Below are positions 34,218 through 42,278 of a stretch of 64,000 nt of DNA, one piece after another. The stretch's first letter is position 1. The number at the start of each line of letters is the position of its first letter. A program made the position numbers and the translations under genes. The notes below the pieces were generated by a model. It was not told where the DNA came from and ran no database searches. It saw only the letters and a list, made by a program, of their open reading frames with translations. Location of the stretch: contig CAWKMC010000040.1 of NCBI GenBank assembly GCA_963850535.1, forward strand, positions 124,001-188,000, given 5' to 3'. The DNA comes from JAMXLO01 sp963850535. GTDB taxonomy: Bacteria; Pseudomonadota; Alphaproteobacteria; Acetobacterales; Acetobacteraceae.

Positions 34218-35000
34218 ATGAGCTCGGCCATCGAGATCTTCGACCGGCGAGCGGTGCGACGCCATCGCGACCGCGCGGCCCGCTGGGTTGGCGGCGTCGC
34301 GGAAGTGCTGCGGGACGCGGCGGAGAGATTGCTCGATCGGCTTGACGATACAACGCATCGCTTTACCCAGGCTCTGGATGTCGGCGGACGTGGCGTGGTG
34401 GCGCCGCTGCTGCGAGCGCGCGGCATCGATGTGGTGAGTTGCGATCTTTCGCCGACTATGGCCGCGCTGAACGGCGGCGCCTCTGTGGCGGCGGACGAGG
34501 AGTTCCTGCCGTTCGCTCCCAGCAGTTTCGACCTCGTGGTGGCCAGTCTCTCGCTGCACTGGGTCAATGATCTGCCCGGGGCGCTGATCCAGCTTCGGCT
34601 CGCACTGCGCTCAGGTGGTCTGTTGCTCGCTAGCGTGCCGGTGCTTGGCACGCTGGCAGAACTGCGGCAGGCGCTCACCGAGGCAGAGATGGCGCTGACC
34701 GGCGGTGTGTCACCCCGAGTATCGCCATTTCCCGACCTGCGCGACTGCGCTGCATTGTTGCAGCGCGCCGGCTTCGCTTTGCCGGTGGCTGATGTCGAGG
34801 AACTACGGCTGCTCTATGCAGAGCCGCTGCGGCTGCTAAACGAGCTACGTGCGGCGGGCGAGACCAATGCACTGCGCGAGCGTGATCGGCGCGTGCCGCC
34901 ACGAGCACTGTTTCCCTCGGCGCTGGCGGCTATGCCGGAGGCCGACGGTCGTGTGGCTGTAACCTTGCGCCTGGCCTGCATCACCGGGTGGGCGCCCTAG
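34218..35000 (+). CDS. SAM-dependent methyltransferase, BioC/NDUFAF5-like
   Basis: A 260-residue class I methyltransferase. SAM motif I is ALDVGGRGVVAPLL, motif II SCDLSPTMA, and SFDLVVASLSLHWVNDLPG matches the typical SLxLHWV element of the BioC / NDUFAF5 group. The N-terminal IEIFDRRAVRRHRDRAA is also characteristic. In alphaproteobacteria this gene often sits beside comF; here the rhodanese gene separates them and they are divergent. GGGAGG lies just upstream of ATG 34218, with GTG 34215 as an alternative. Confidence 0.82.
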   Translation: MSSAIEIFDRRAVRRHRDRAARWVGGVAEVLRDAAERLLDRLDDTTHRFTQALDVGGRGVVAPLLRARGIDVVSCDLSPTMAALNGGASVAADEEFLPFAPSSFDLVVASLSLHWVNDLPGALIQLRLALRSGGLLLASVPVLGTLAELRQALTEAEMALTGGVSPRVSPFPDLRDCAALLQRAGFALPVADVEELRLLYAEPLRLLNELRAAGETNALRERDRRVPPRALFPSALAAMPEADGRVAVTLRLACITGWAP

Positions 35001-35267
35001 GCCTGGTTCACGCAGTGGTTCAATTGGTGACCCGCGCGCCTTCTCCGATTTAGCGGAAACAGCAATTGCAGCACGAGATAAAGAGAGCCCCGCCGATAAG
35101 CGGATCAAACCGAATCGTAACCGAGTGCCTCCGCAAGGCTGAAGAATCCGACCGCGTCGATGTCAGCCATGACGGTGAAGCCGAATTTCGTATCGATTTG
35201 CGCTCCTCTGGCGTTTCTGGCCGTGTCACCATAGACAGAACAGCCTGATGCCGGACAGGGGATCGCC

Positions 35268-36245
35268 ATGACGGGAAAACTGAAGGTTGCGGTCCAGATG
35301 GACCCGATCGAGTTGATCAACATCGATGCCGACTCCACCTTCGCCCTGATGCTGGAGGCACAGCGTCGTGGCCACGCATTATGGCATTACGAGGTACGCA
35401 ACATGGCGCTGCGCGAGGGCGTCAGGCGGGAGGGCGAACGTCGCGAAGAGCGTCTGCACGCGCGCGCCCGCCCTGTCACCGTCGAACGCAAGCGGGGTGC
35501 CCACTACAGCTTCGGCGAGCTGGTCCTGCTGGACCTCGCAGCTATGGACGTGGTGCTGATGCGCCAGGACCCTCCGTTCGACATGGCTTACATCACTGCG
35601 ACCCATCTGCTGGAGCACATCCATCCGCACACGCTGGTGGTGAACGACCCAGCAGCGGTGCGGAACGCTCCCGAGAAGCTGCTGGTCACGCACTTCCCCG
35701 AGCTTATGCCCCCAACGATAATTACGTGGGATCTCGAGGCGATCCGTTCCTTCCGGCTCGAGCACAAGGACATCATCGTCAAACCGCTGTTCGGCAATGG
35801 CGGGGCCGGGGTGTTCCGCATCAAGCCGGATGATGAGAACTTGGCTGCACTGCTCGAGATGCATTTCGCCCGCTCACGCGAGCCGCTGATGTTCCAACGC
35901 TATGAGCCCGCTGTGCGGCGAGGCGACAAGCGCATTATCCTGGTCGACGGCGACCCGGTAGGCGCGGTGAACCGCGTCCCGGCGGACGGCGAGGCGCGCT
36001 CCAACATGCATGTCGGCGGCCGACCGGAGAAGTGGACGCTCAGCGCGCGCGATCGCGAGATCTGTGCGACTATCGGACCGACGCTGCGGAGTCAGGGCAT
36101 GATCTTTGTCGGTATCGACGTGATCGGCGACTGGCTGACCGAAATCAACGTCACGTCGCCCACTGGCATCCAGGAGATTGACCGGTTCGACGGTATCAGC
36201 ATCGAGGCGATGATCTGGGACAGCATCGAGGTGCGCCGCGGCTGA
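35268..36245 (+). CDS. gshB: Glutathione synthetase
   Basis: A 325-residue ATP-grasp enzyme that joins gamma-glutamylcysteine and glycine. Typical features: VAVQMDPIELINIDADSTF at the N-terminus, LMRQDPPFDMAYI, the ATP-grasp loop KPLFGNGGAGVFRI, and the C-terminal VGIDVIGDWLTEINVTSPTG. Length is right for the bacterial enzyme. AGGGGA lies 7 bp upstream of ATG 35268. The 267-bp gap before it shows no gene. It provides glutathione for GrxC and for the glyoxalase gene at the right end. Confidence 0.93.
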   Translation: MTGKLKVAVQMDPIELINIDADSTFALMLEAQRRGHALWHYEVRNMALREGVRREGERREERLHARARPVTVERKRGAHYSFGELVLLDLAAMDVVLMRQDPPFDMAYITATHLLEHIHPHTLVVNDPAAVRNAPEKLLVTHFPELMPPTIITWDLEAIRSFRLEHKDIIVKPLFGNGGAGVFRIKPDDENLAALLEMHFARSREPLMFQRYEPAVRRGDKRIILVDGDPVGAVNRVPADGEARSNMHVGGRPEKWTLSARDREICATIGPTLRSQGMIFVGIDVIGDWLTEINVTSPTGIQEIDRFDGISIEAMIWDSIEVRRG

Positions 36246-36288
36246 GACTGCGTTCCGCTGTTCCTGCGCGGACCTGATGGTGGAGAAG

Positions 36289-36549
36289 ATGCAGAAGAAG
36301 GTCGCCTTATTCGTGGCCTGCGCATTAACTGCGCTTGGAAGTTCGGGAGGGTATGCGTCTGCAGCGTTTCCGTATGGCAAGCTTCAGTGCATATCTCTGA
36401 CCGGCAATCAACGCTACGATCCAAGAGCGGCCGTCTGTTTTCCGCCCGGGCAGTACTGGTCTTTTTGTGGTGGTAAGCCGGGGCCAGGCGAGGGCGGAGG
36501 TTGGCTTCCATCAACCCAGCCCTGCGACCGGCGCCCTAATCCCCCGTGA
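36289..36549 (+). CDS. Small secreted protein, uncharacterised
   Basis: An 86-residue protein with a clear signal peptide (KKVALFVACALTALGSSGGYASA) and a short mature part rich in Gly/Pro with four cysteines (LQCISL, AVCFPP, SFCGG, QPCDRR), which could form two disulfides. GGTGGAG lies just before ATG 36289; ATG 36277 is an alternative. No family recognised. It follows gshB by 43 bp on the same strand. Confidence 0.6.
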   Translation: MQKKVALFVACALTALGSSGGYASAAFPYGKLQCISLTGNQRYDPRAAVCFPPGQYWSFCGGKPGPGEGGGWLPSTQPCDRRPNPP

Positions 36550-36715
36550 CGCATAAGCCAAACCGCCCCGGGCGTTTGCTGAACAGCTCCGGTGACAGCC
36601 ACTCATGACGTCTCGTGAGGTCCAAGGGTCAGAAGGCGGCCCAGGTTTCTCGGAACACAGATTGCGGATCGCGTGCGTTGGGCTAGGCTCTTCATGCCTG
36701 GCCTGGAGGGAAGTC

Positions 36716-38311
36716 ATGCTGACACGTCGCGACTTGATAGCCGCCGGGGCGGCCGCCGTTGCTGCACCCCTCTCCGTCGCTCGAACGCACGCTACGACAC
36801 CGGCCAACACCATTGTGATGGGCAAGGAGATTGATGATATCGTCGCGCTCGATCCGGCGCAGGCCTACGAGTTCACCTCCATTGAGGTCGGGGTCAACAT
36901 CTATCGCAAGTTGATTTCACCTGACCTCGATAACCTGAGCCAAGTTCGCCCGGACCTTGCCGAGGCCTGGGAGGTTTCCTCTGACGGCAGGAAGTTCACC
37001 TTTCATCTGGCTAAGGATGCCCGCTTCGCCTCGGGAACTCCGATGACCTCCGCCGATGCAGAGTTCTCGCTGCATCGCGCGATCACCCTGAACCTGACGC
37101 CAGGCTTTATCCTGACGCAGTTCGGGTTCACCAAGGACAACGTAGCACAGCTGATCCGTGCCACCGACGCGCACACACTCGAGATCCAGCTGCCCAAGCC
37201 GGCCGCGACCAGCTTCGTGTTTTACTGCCTGTCAGCTGGAGTCGGTGGCATCGTTGAGAGGGAGACCGCTCTCGCCCATCAGGTCAAAGACGACCTTGGC
37301 AACCAATGGCTAAACGCACACTCGGCTGGGAATGGGCCATATCAGCTCACGTCCTTCCAGGCCGATGAGCACATCATCCTTGACGCCAACCCGCACTCAA
37401 GCATTCCCGCAGCGACCAAGCGGATTTTCATTCGCCACGTCAAAGAGCCATCCACGCAGCTCTTGTTGTTGCAAAGAGGGGATATCGACCTGGCGCGAAA
37501 CCTTACCAGCGATCAGCTTCGCTCCAGCGCAAACGATGCTGATCTTCATCGCTTTACGTCACCGACCACCAACCAAATGTATCTGGCCGGCAATGAGAGT
37601 TATGCGCCTTTCGCTAAGCCAGAAGTACGCCAGGCGCTGAAGTGGGCGGTCGACTATGAGGGAATCCAGAAGAATATCGCACCAGATAATTACATCGTGA
37701 ACCAGGCGTTCGAGCCGACAATGATTCTGGGCGCATTGACCGATAACCCGTTCAAACACGATCTTGACAAAGCCAAGTCCCTCATGGCGCAGGCGGGTTA
37801 CGCCCAGGGCTTTGCGGCGACGCTCGATCACCCCTCTGAACATCCGTTCAGCGATATCGCCGCGGCGATTCAGGCAAATCTGTCGGCGCTCGGGATCAAG
37901 GTCTCGCTACTGCCCGCTACCAACAAGCAGCTGGTTACGAAGATGCGGGCGCGTCAGCACCAACTGGTTGTGAACCAATGGTTCCCCGACTACTTCGATC
38001 CGAACTCGAATGCCCAGGCATTCAATGCCAATCCCAACGATGCGGACGACAGCCCGCTGAAGATCATCGCCTGGCGCTGCCACTTCCAAGACAACGAGCT
38101 GACTGACGAGGTGGCGCAGGCAGCCGCAGAGCTGGACACCCAAAAGCGTGTCGAGCTTTACCACAAGATGCAACAGCAGGCGTGGGACCGGTCGCCGATT
38201 GCGTTCATGCTGCAGCAGACCGACGTCACGGTGGCGCGGAATAACGTCGTTGGCTTCCACCTGGGCCCGCAATCAGACTTCATCCGCTATGACAAGACAC
38301 GCAAGGTCTGA
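36716..38311 (+). CDS. ABC transporter substrate-binding protein, peptide/nickel family (SBP_bac_5)
   Basis: A 531-residue periplasmic binding protein of the DppA/OppA group. It has a twin-arginine-like signal (LTRRDLIAAGAAAVAAPL), the family start RPDLAEAWEVSSDGRKFTFHL, the VRQALKWAVDYEGI stretch and the QQTDVTVARNNVVGF end. Such proteins bind peptides, opines or other solutes for an ABC importer. No permease or ATPase gene is in the window, so it is an orphan. GGAGGG lies 5 bp upstream of ATG 36716. Confidence 0.87.
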   Translation: MLTRRDLIAAGAAAVAAPLSVARTHATTPANTIVMGKEIDDIVALDPAQAYEFTSIEVGVNIYRKLISPDLDNLSQVRPDLAEAWEVSSDGRKFTFHLAKDARFASGTPMTSADAEFSLHRAITLNLTPGFILTQFGFTKDNVAQLIRATDAHTLEIQLPKPAATSFVFYCLSAGVGGIVERETALAHQVKDDLGNQWLNAHSAGNGPYQLTSFQADEHIILDANPHSSIPAATKRIFIRHVKEPSTQLLLLQRGDIDLARNLTSDQLRSSANDADLHRFTSPTTNQMYLAGNESYAPFAKPEVRQALKWAVDYEGIQKNIAPDNYIVNQAFEPTMILGALTDNPFKHDLDKAKSLMAQAGYAQGFAATLDHPSEHPFSDIAAAIQANLSALGIKVSLLPATNKQLVTKMRARQHQLVVNQWFPDYFDPNSNAQAFNANPNDADDSPLKIIAWRCHFQDNELTDEVAQAAAELDTQKRVELYHKMQQQAWDRSPIAFMLQQTDVTVARNNVVGFHLGPQSDFIRYDKTRKV

Positions 38312-38360
38312 AGCGCAGCGTTTACATCCTAGCAGTGAAGCGCGAATCAGCCTCAAGGTT

Positions 38361-38440
38361 ATTGCGAGCGAAGCGAAGTAATGACAGGGTAGGCGTACCG
38401 CGCTTCAGCGGTTCCGGGTAGTAGCTGTCATTGCGGATGC
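38361..38440. repeat. REP-like palindromic repeat with hairpin
   Basis: ATTGCGAGCGAAGCGAAGTAATG is close to a short palindromic repeat common between genes in proteobacteria. Its end GTAATGACAG pairs with CTGTCATTGC at 38425-38434. It lies 50 bp after the stop of the binding protein and could act as a terminator. The remainder of 38312-38574 is empty. Confidence 0.45.
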
Positions 38441-38574
38441 AACAAGTCGTTGCCGGACCTTACACTCCGACGCGCCCAGGGCGCTCACTCACCGCCCGCG
38501 CAGCAAGTCAGCCGCGCTTAAGAGCGTCTCACCCCTGCCTCGCCACGCGAGACGGCGCCGGCTAATCTCTGGCG

Positions 38575-39627
38575 ATGCAGCAAGCCGCCGCCGTCCCCTC
38601 CTTGATGTTTCCCTATGCGCACCCGCCAGCACCCGGTGAGCTGGTCGCGATCGCCGATGGTGTCCGCTGGTTTCGGCTGCCGTTGCCGTATCGTCTCGAT
38701 CACGTCAACATCTACCTCATCCGGGATGATTTTGGATGGACGGTGCTCGATACCGGTCTCGGCACTGACGCCTGTCGAGCCACGTGGGGATCGATCCTCT
38801 CCGGGCCGCTGGCGGGACAGCGCCTGACCTCGATAGTGGTGACTCACTTTCATCCAGACCATGTCGGTCTCGCAGGCTGGCTGGCCGAACGGTTCGATCT
38901 GCCGCTGTCGATGCCCCGACCCGAATATCTCTACAGTCTGGCACTGCAATATGCGCCAGGCGATCTCGGCGCCGACATGCACCGGCCATTCTATCGGCGT
39001 CACGGGCTTTCACCTGAGGTGACTGAAGCCGTGCTCGGTCGCGGCCATGAGTATCTGCGGCAGACGACGGGTGTGCCCACGACGTATCATCGCATCCAGC
39101 ATGGCGACACGCTGAACGTGGGCGCCAGAACCTTCCGGCTGATCACCGGCGGTGGCCATGCGCTCGAGCAGGCCATGCTACATCGTCCGGAGGAGAAGTT
39201 GTTCTTTGCGGCAGATCAGGTGATCGCGCGCATATCGCCCAATGTCAGCGTGCACGCGATGGAGCCGGATCTCGACGCGTTGGGCATCTATCTCCGCTCG
39301 TTGTCGGGACTGCGGAATAGCGTCGGCGCCGACGTGCTGGTGCTGCCGGGACACGGGTTGCCATTCTATGGTTTGCATACACGGATCGCCGAGCTGCTGG
39401 AGCATCACACCCAGCGCTGTGGCGCGATCGCTCAGGCGTGCCGGCAACAACCATTGTCGGTGGCGGAGTTGGTGCCGCACGTGTTTCACCGAGCGCTGGA
39501 CGAACATCAGACCGGCTTTGCATTTGGCGAGGTCCTGGCGCACGTAAACCATATGCTGGTTCAGGACCAATTGGTGCTGCAGACCGGCACGGATGGGATC
39601 GATCGCTACCAGGCGACCGGGGGCTGA
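38575..39627 (+). CDS. MBL-fold metallo-hydrolase
   Basis: A 350-residue metallo-beta-lactamase-fold hydrolase. The zinc motif is VVTHFHPDHVGLAG (HxHxDH); further ligands are His in TGGGHALEQ, Asp in FAADQVI and His in LPGHGLPF. The C-terminal helical domain (LLEHHTQRCGAIAQAC) resembles that of glyoxalase II-related or acyl-CoA thioesterase-like members. Substrate unknown. The gene stands alone, convergent with trpS (100 bp between stops). Start ATG 38575 has no strong Shine-Dalgarno; ATG 38605 is possible. Confidence 0.82.
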   Translation: MQQAAAVPSLMFPYAHPPAPGELVAIADGVRWFRLPLPYRLDHVNIYLIRDDFGWTVLDTGLGTDACRATWGSILSGPLAGQRLTSIVVTHFHPDHVGLAGWLAERFDLPLSMPRPEYLYSLALQYAPGDLGADMHRPFYRRHGLSPEVTEAVLGRGHEYLRQTTGVPTTYHRIQHGDTLNVGARTFRLITGGGHALEQAMLHRPEEKLFFAADQVIARISPNVSVHAMEPDLDALGIYLRSLSGLRNSVGADVLVLPGHGLPFYGLHTRIAELLEHHTQRCGAIAQACRQQPLSVAELVPHVFHRALDEHQTGFAFGEVLAHVNHMLVQDQLVLQTGTDGIDRYQATGG

Positions 39628-39727
39628 GCATCGGATCGATGGCGGTGAGTGTAGGACACGCAACGCGGTCTTTTCAGAGCGGCTTCATGCGGCCGAATGC
39701 GTTGGCAGACGTCCGGGTTTTGGTCGC

Positions 39728-40729
39728 CTACGGTCGCAAAAATCCCACCAATCGCTCGGCCTCCGCCACGATCGGATCGGCGATTGCTGCGGCACGCTGT
39801 GCACCATCACGCAGCACGGCATCGATGCTTGAGGGATCATCGAGCAGCCGACGTGCTTCGGTGGCAATGGGGCGCAGCTTGTCGATCAGCACCGTTCCCA
39901 GAGCGTCCTTAAACGTGCCAAAGCCCTTACCCCCATGCTCACGCAGCACTGCCACATGGTCCACGCCCTCCAGTGCTGCGTAAATGCCCACCAGGTTACG
40001 TGCCTCCGGGCGATGCTCCAGCCCAAGTGACTCCGATGGCAGCGGCTCCGGGTCCGTCTTCGCCCTGCGTATCTTCAGCGCTATGGTATCCGGGTCATCG
40101 GTAAGATTAATCCGGCTCTGATCCGACGCGTCCGACTTCGACATTTTCTTGGTGCCGTCGCGCAGGCTCATCACCCGTGGCGCCGGCCCCATGATCAGCG
40201 GCTCGATACGTGGGAAGAACTCGGTGCCGCAATCATGGTTGAACTTCTGGGAGATGTCATTGGCCAGCTCGAGGTGCTGCCGCTGATCCTCGCCCACCGG
40301 CACGCCCGTCGCGTGATAGGCGAGGATGTCGGCTGCCATCAGGTTCGGATAGACGTATAGGCCGGCTGAGGCGTTCTCGCGATTCTTGCCGGCCTTGTCC
40401 TTGAACTGGGTCATCCGGTTGAGCCAGCCGATCCGGGCGACGCAGTTGAAGATCCAGGCGAGCTGCGCATGTGCTCGGACCGAGGATTGCGCGAACAGGA
40501 TGTGCTTCCGCGGATCGATGCCGCAGGCCAGCAGCATCGCAGCCATTTCCCGCGTTTGCTGCGCCAGCGTGGCGCCGGTCTGCCAGTTCTCGGTGATGGC
40601 GTGCAGGTCGACGACGCAATAGATGCACTCATGGCTTGCCTGGAGCGCGACCCAGTTGCGGAAAGCGCCCAGATAATTACCCAAATGGGCAATGCCGGTG
40701 GGCTGGACACCCGAGAATACTCGTTGCAT
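39728..40729 (-). CDS. trpS: Tryptophanyl-tRNA synthetase
   Basis: A 333-residue class Ic aminoacyl-tRNA synthetase that charges tRNA-Trp. The HIGH-like motif is HLGNYLGA (AHLGNYLGAFRNW) and the KMSKS loop is exact (TKKMSKSDASD). RVFSGVQPTG at the N-terminus and CVVDLHAIT are family signatures. The start ATG 40729 fits the common length. It is divergent from the AhpD-like gene (76 bp between starts). The frame is intact, unlike several other housekeeping genes in the window. Confidence 0.95.
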   Translation of the reverse strand: MQRVFSGVQPTGIAHLGNYLGAFRNWVALQASHECIYCVVDLHAITENWQTGATLAQQTREMAAMLLACGIDPRKHILFAQSSVRAHAQLAWIFNCVARIGWLNRMTQFKDKAGKNRENASAGLYVYPNLMAADILAYHATGVPVGEDQRQHLELANDISQKFNHDCGTEFFPRIEPLIMGPAPRVMSLRDGTKKMSKSDASDQSRINLTDDPDTIALKIRRAKTDPEPLPSESLGLEHRPEARNLVGIYAALEGVDHVAVLREHGGKGFGTFKDALGTVLIDKLRPIATEARRLLDDPSSIDAVLRDGAQRAAAIADPIVAEAERLVGFLRP

Positions 40730-40805
40730 TGCGGACTGATGGCCGATACCGGGCGGCTGTGCAAGGCGGATCCGCCTGGCGGCCGCGCTGAAAGGAGCCC
40801 GTCAC

Positions 40806-41378
40806 ATGCCCCAGCCGGACCACGTTTCCAAACTCGGCGTGCCAGATCCCAGTGAGCTGGACGACGACCTGAAGGCCGTCTGGCAGAAATGCATCGACAA
40901 ATTGGGTTTCGTGCCGAACGTGTTCAGCGCCTACAGTTTGAAGCCGCAGCGGCTGCGCAACTTCATGGCAATGTACAACGAAATCATGTTGTCTGATTCC
41001 CGGCTGTCCAAGCTCGAGCGGGAAATGGTTGCGGTCGTCGTATCATCTGCGAACCGTTGTTTCTATTGCTTGGTGGCACATGGTGCGGCAGTTCGTGCGC
41101 TCTCGGGTGATGCAGAACTCGGGGAGATGATGGCGCTGAACTACCGCGTCGCGAAGCTCGAACCGCGCCAGCGAGCGATGCTGGATTACGCATGGAAGCT
41201 GACCACCACCCCCTGGCTGGTTGAGGATGCGGACCGCATCGCTCTGCATACCGCGGGTTTGAGCAACGAAGATATTTTTGACTTGTCCGAAACGGTCGCG
41301 TTCTTCAACCTCTCGAACCGAATGGCGTCATCGACCGATATGATGCCAAATCGCGAATATCACGGGGCAGCGCGATAG
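40806..41378 (+). CDS. Peroxidase-related protein, AhpD/carboxymuconolactone decarboxylase fold
   Basis: A 190-residue helical protein of the AhpD-like / carboxymuconolactone decarboxylase superfamily. The redox site is CFYCLVAHG (CxxC followed by His) after LSKLEREMVAVVVSSANR. The TIGR01926-type uncharacterised peroxidase-related enzymes have this architecture. It may reduce peroxides with a thiol partner. AAAGGAG stands upstream of ATG 40806. It is divergent from trpS and convergent with the LuxR gene, 9 bp between stops. Confidence 0.85.
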   Translation: MPQPDHVSKLGVPDPSELDDDLKAVWQKCIDKLGFVPNVFSAYSLKPQRLRNFMAMYNEIMLSDSRLSKLEREMVAVVVSSANRCFYCLVAHGAAVRALSGDAELGEMMALNYRVAKLEPRQRAMLDYAWKLTTTPWLVEDADRIALHTAGLSNEDIFDLSETVAFFNLSNRMASSTDMMPNREYHGAAR

Positions 41379-41387
41379 AGGTAAAAC

Positions 41388-42128
41388 TCACGCGGCGTGC
41401 CTAGATTCAGTTGAGTTGTTGCGACCTGACTCAATTCCCATGAGGTTCGCCTGGCGCAGCGCCCATATCGCCAGTTGCGTTCGGTTTGCCGCTTTCACCT
41501 TGCGCAACAAACCCTTGACGTGAACCTTAACTGTTCCTTCGGTAATATTGAGCTCGCGGGCAATGGTCTTGTTAGACAGGCCAATCGCGAGGCAACGCAC
41601 GACTTGATATTCCCGGCGTGATAAGGGCGGTGACAGCGCCTGATGACTGACCTCGTCGCTCGTGCTGTCGCTTCCTGCCGGATGACCATTGCCATTCTCG
41701 GTGCGTATTCCGCTGGTGATCCATGACATGGTGTCGGCGGGATATAGCCGGTGATCGGACAAAACGAGGTCAAGTGAGCGTTCCAGCATCTCGCCGGATA
41801 TGTCGGTCAGCAAAATCGCGCTCACGTTCGCTTGAATAAAGGCGGGAAGTAGCGGTTTTACGCTGGGGTCCGCAAGTAGGACCAGCTTCGCTGCAGGAAA
41901 GTGCTCGCGTAGATCGGAGATCATTTCTGAGGGCGACGCAGAAACTCCGTCTGCTGCTATATGAAATATGATCAATTCTGGGGTCGGTACTCGATCACCA
42001 GTGCCGAGCGCATCAGGCACATCTCGACCTTCAGCGATCACCGAGATGCTGCTTTTCGTGAGCATCTGCCGGATGCCATCTCGGAAGAGGCGGTTCTCGC
42101 CCAACAAAACTGCGCTCGAGCGCGCCAT
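41388..42128 (-). CDS. LuxR/NarL-type regulator with degenerate receiver domain
   Basis: A 246-residue protein with a receiver-like N-terminus and a C-terminal LuxR helix-turn-helix (LSRREYQVVRCLAIGLSNK, ITEGTVKVHVKGLLRKV). In the receiver part the expected phospho-acceptor Asp is replaced by His56 (ELIIFHIAADG) and the acidic pair is GEN, so ordinary phosphorylation is unlikely. It probably binds DNA without a kinase or responds to another signal. It is the first regulator next to the glycan cluster and may control it. A perfect inverted repeat lies just upstream. Confidence 0.85.
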   Translation of the reverse strand: MARSSAVLLGENRLFRDGIRQMLTKSSISVIAEGRDVPDALGTGDRVPTPELIIFHIAADGVSASPSEMISDLREHFPAAKLVLLADPSVKPLLPAFIQANVSAILLTDISGEMLERSLDLVLSDHRLYPADTMSWITSGIRTENGNGHPAGSDSTSDEVSHQALSPPLSRREYQVVRCLAIGLSNKTIARELNITEGTVKVHVKGLLRKVKAANRTQLAIWALRQANLMGIESGRNNSTESRHAA

Positions 42129-42175
42129 GCTGCCCCATCGGCTGGAATGTGGTATGACTTAAGGAGAACTACTAC

Positions 42176-42202
42176 CGAAGTTGTCAATGTTAGCCAACTT
42201 CG
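42176..42202. promoter_or_regulatory. Inverted repeat upstream of the LuxR-type regulator
   Basis: Arms CGAAGTTG (42176-42183) and CAACTTCG (42195-42202) are perfectly complementary with an 11-nt spacer. They lie 48-74 bp upstream of the regulator start, a usual place for an autoregulatory operator. The local sequence is more AT-rich than the coding flanks. Confidence 0.45.
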
Positions 42203-42278
42203 TCTGCTGCGCAATCGGGGTAGTTGTGGCGCAAGAAGTCGTGACCGTGGTCAACTACGTCGGTATTTGGCGCGGGGT

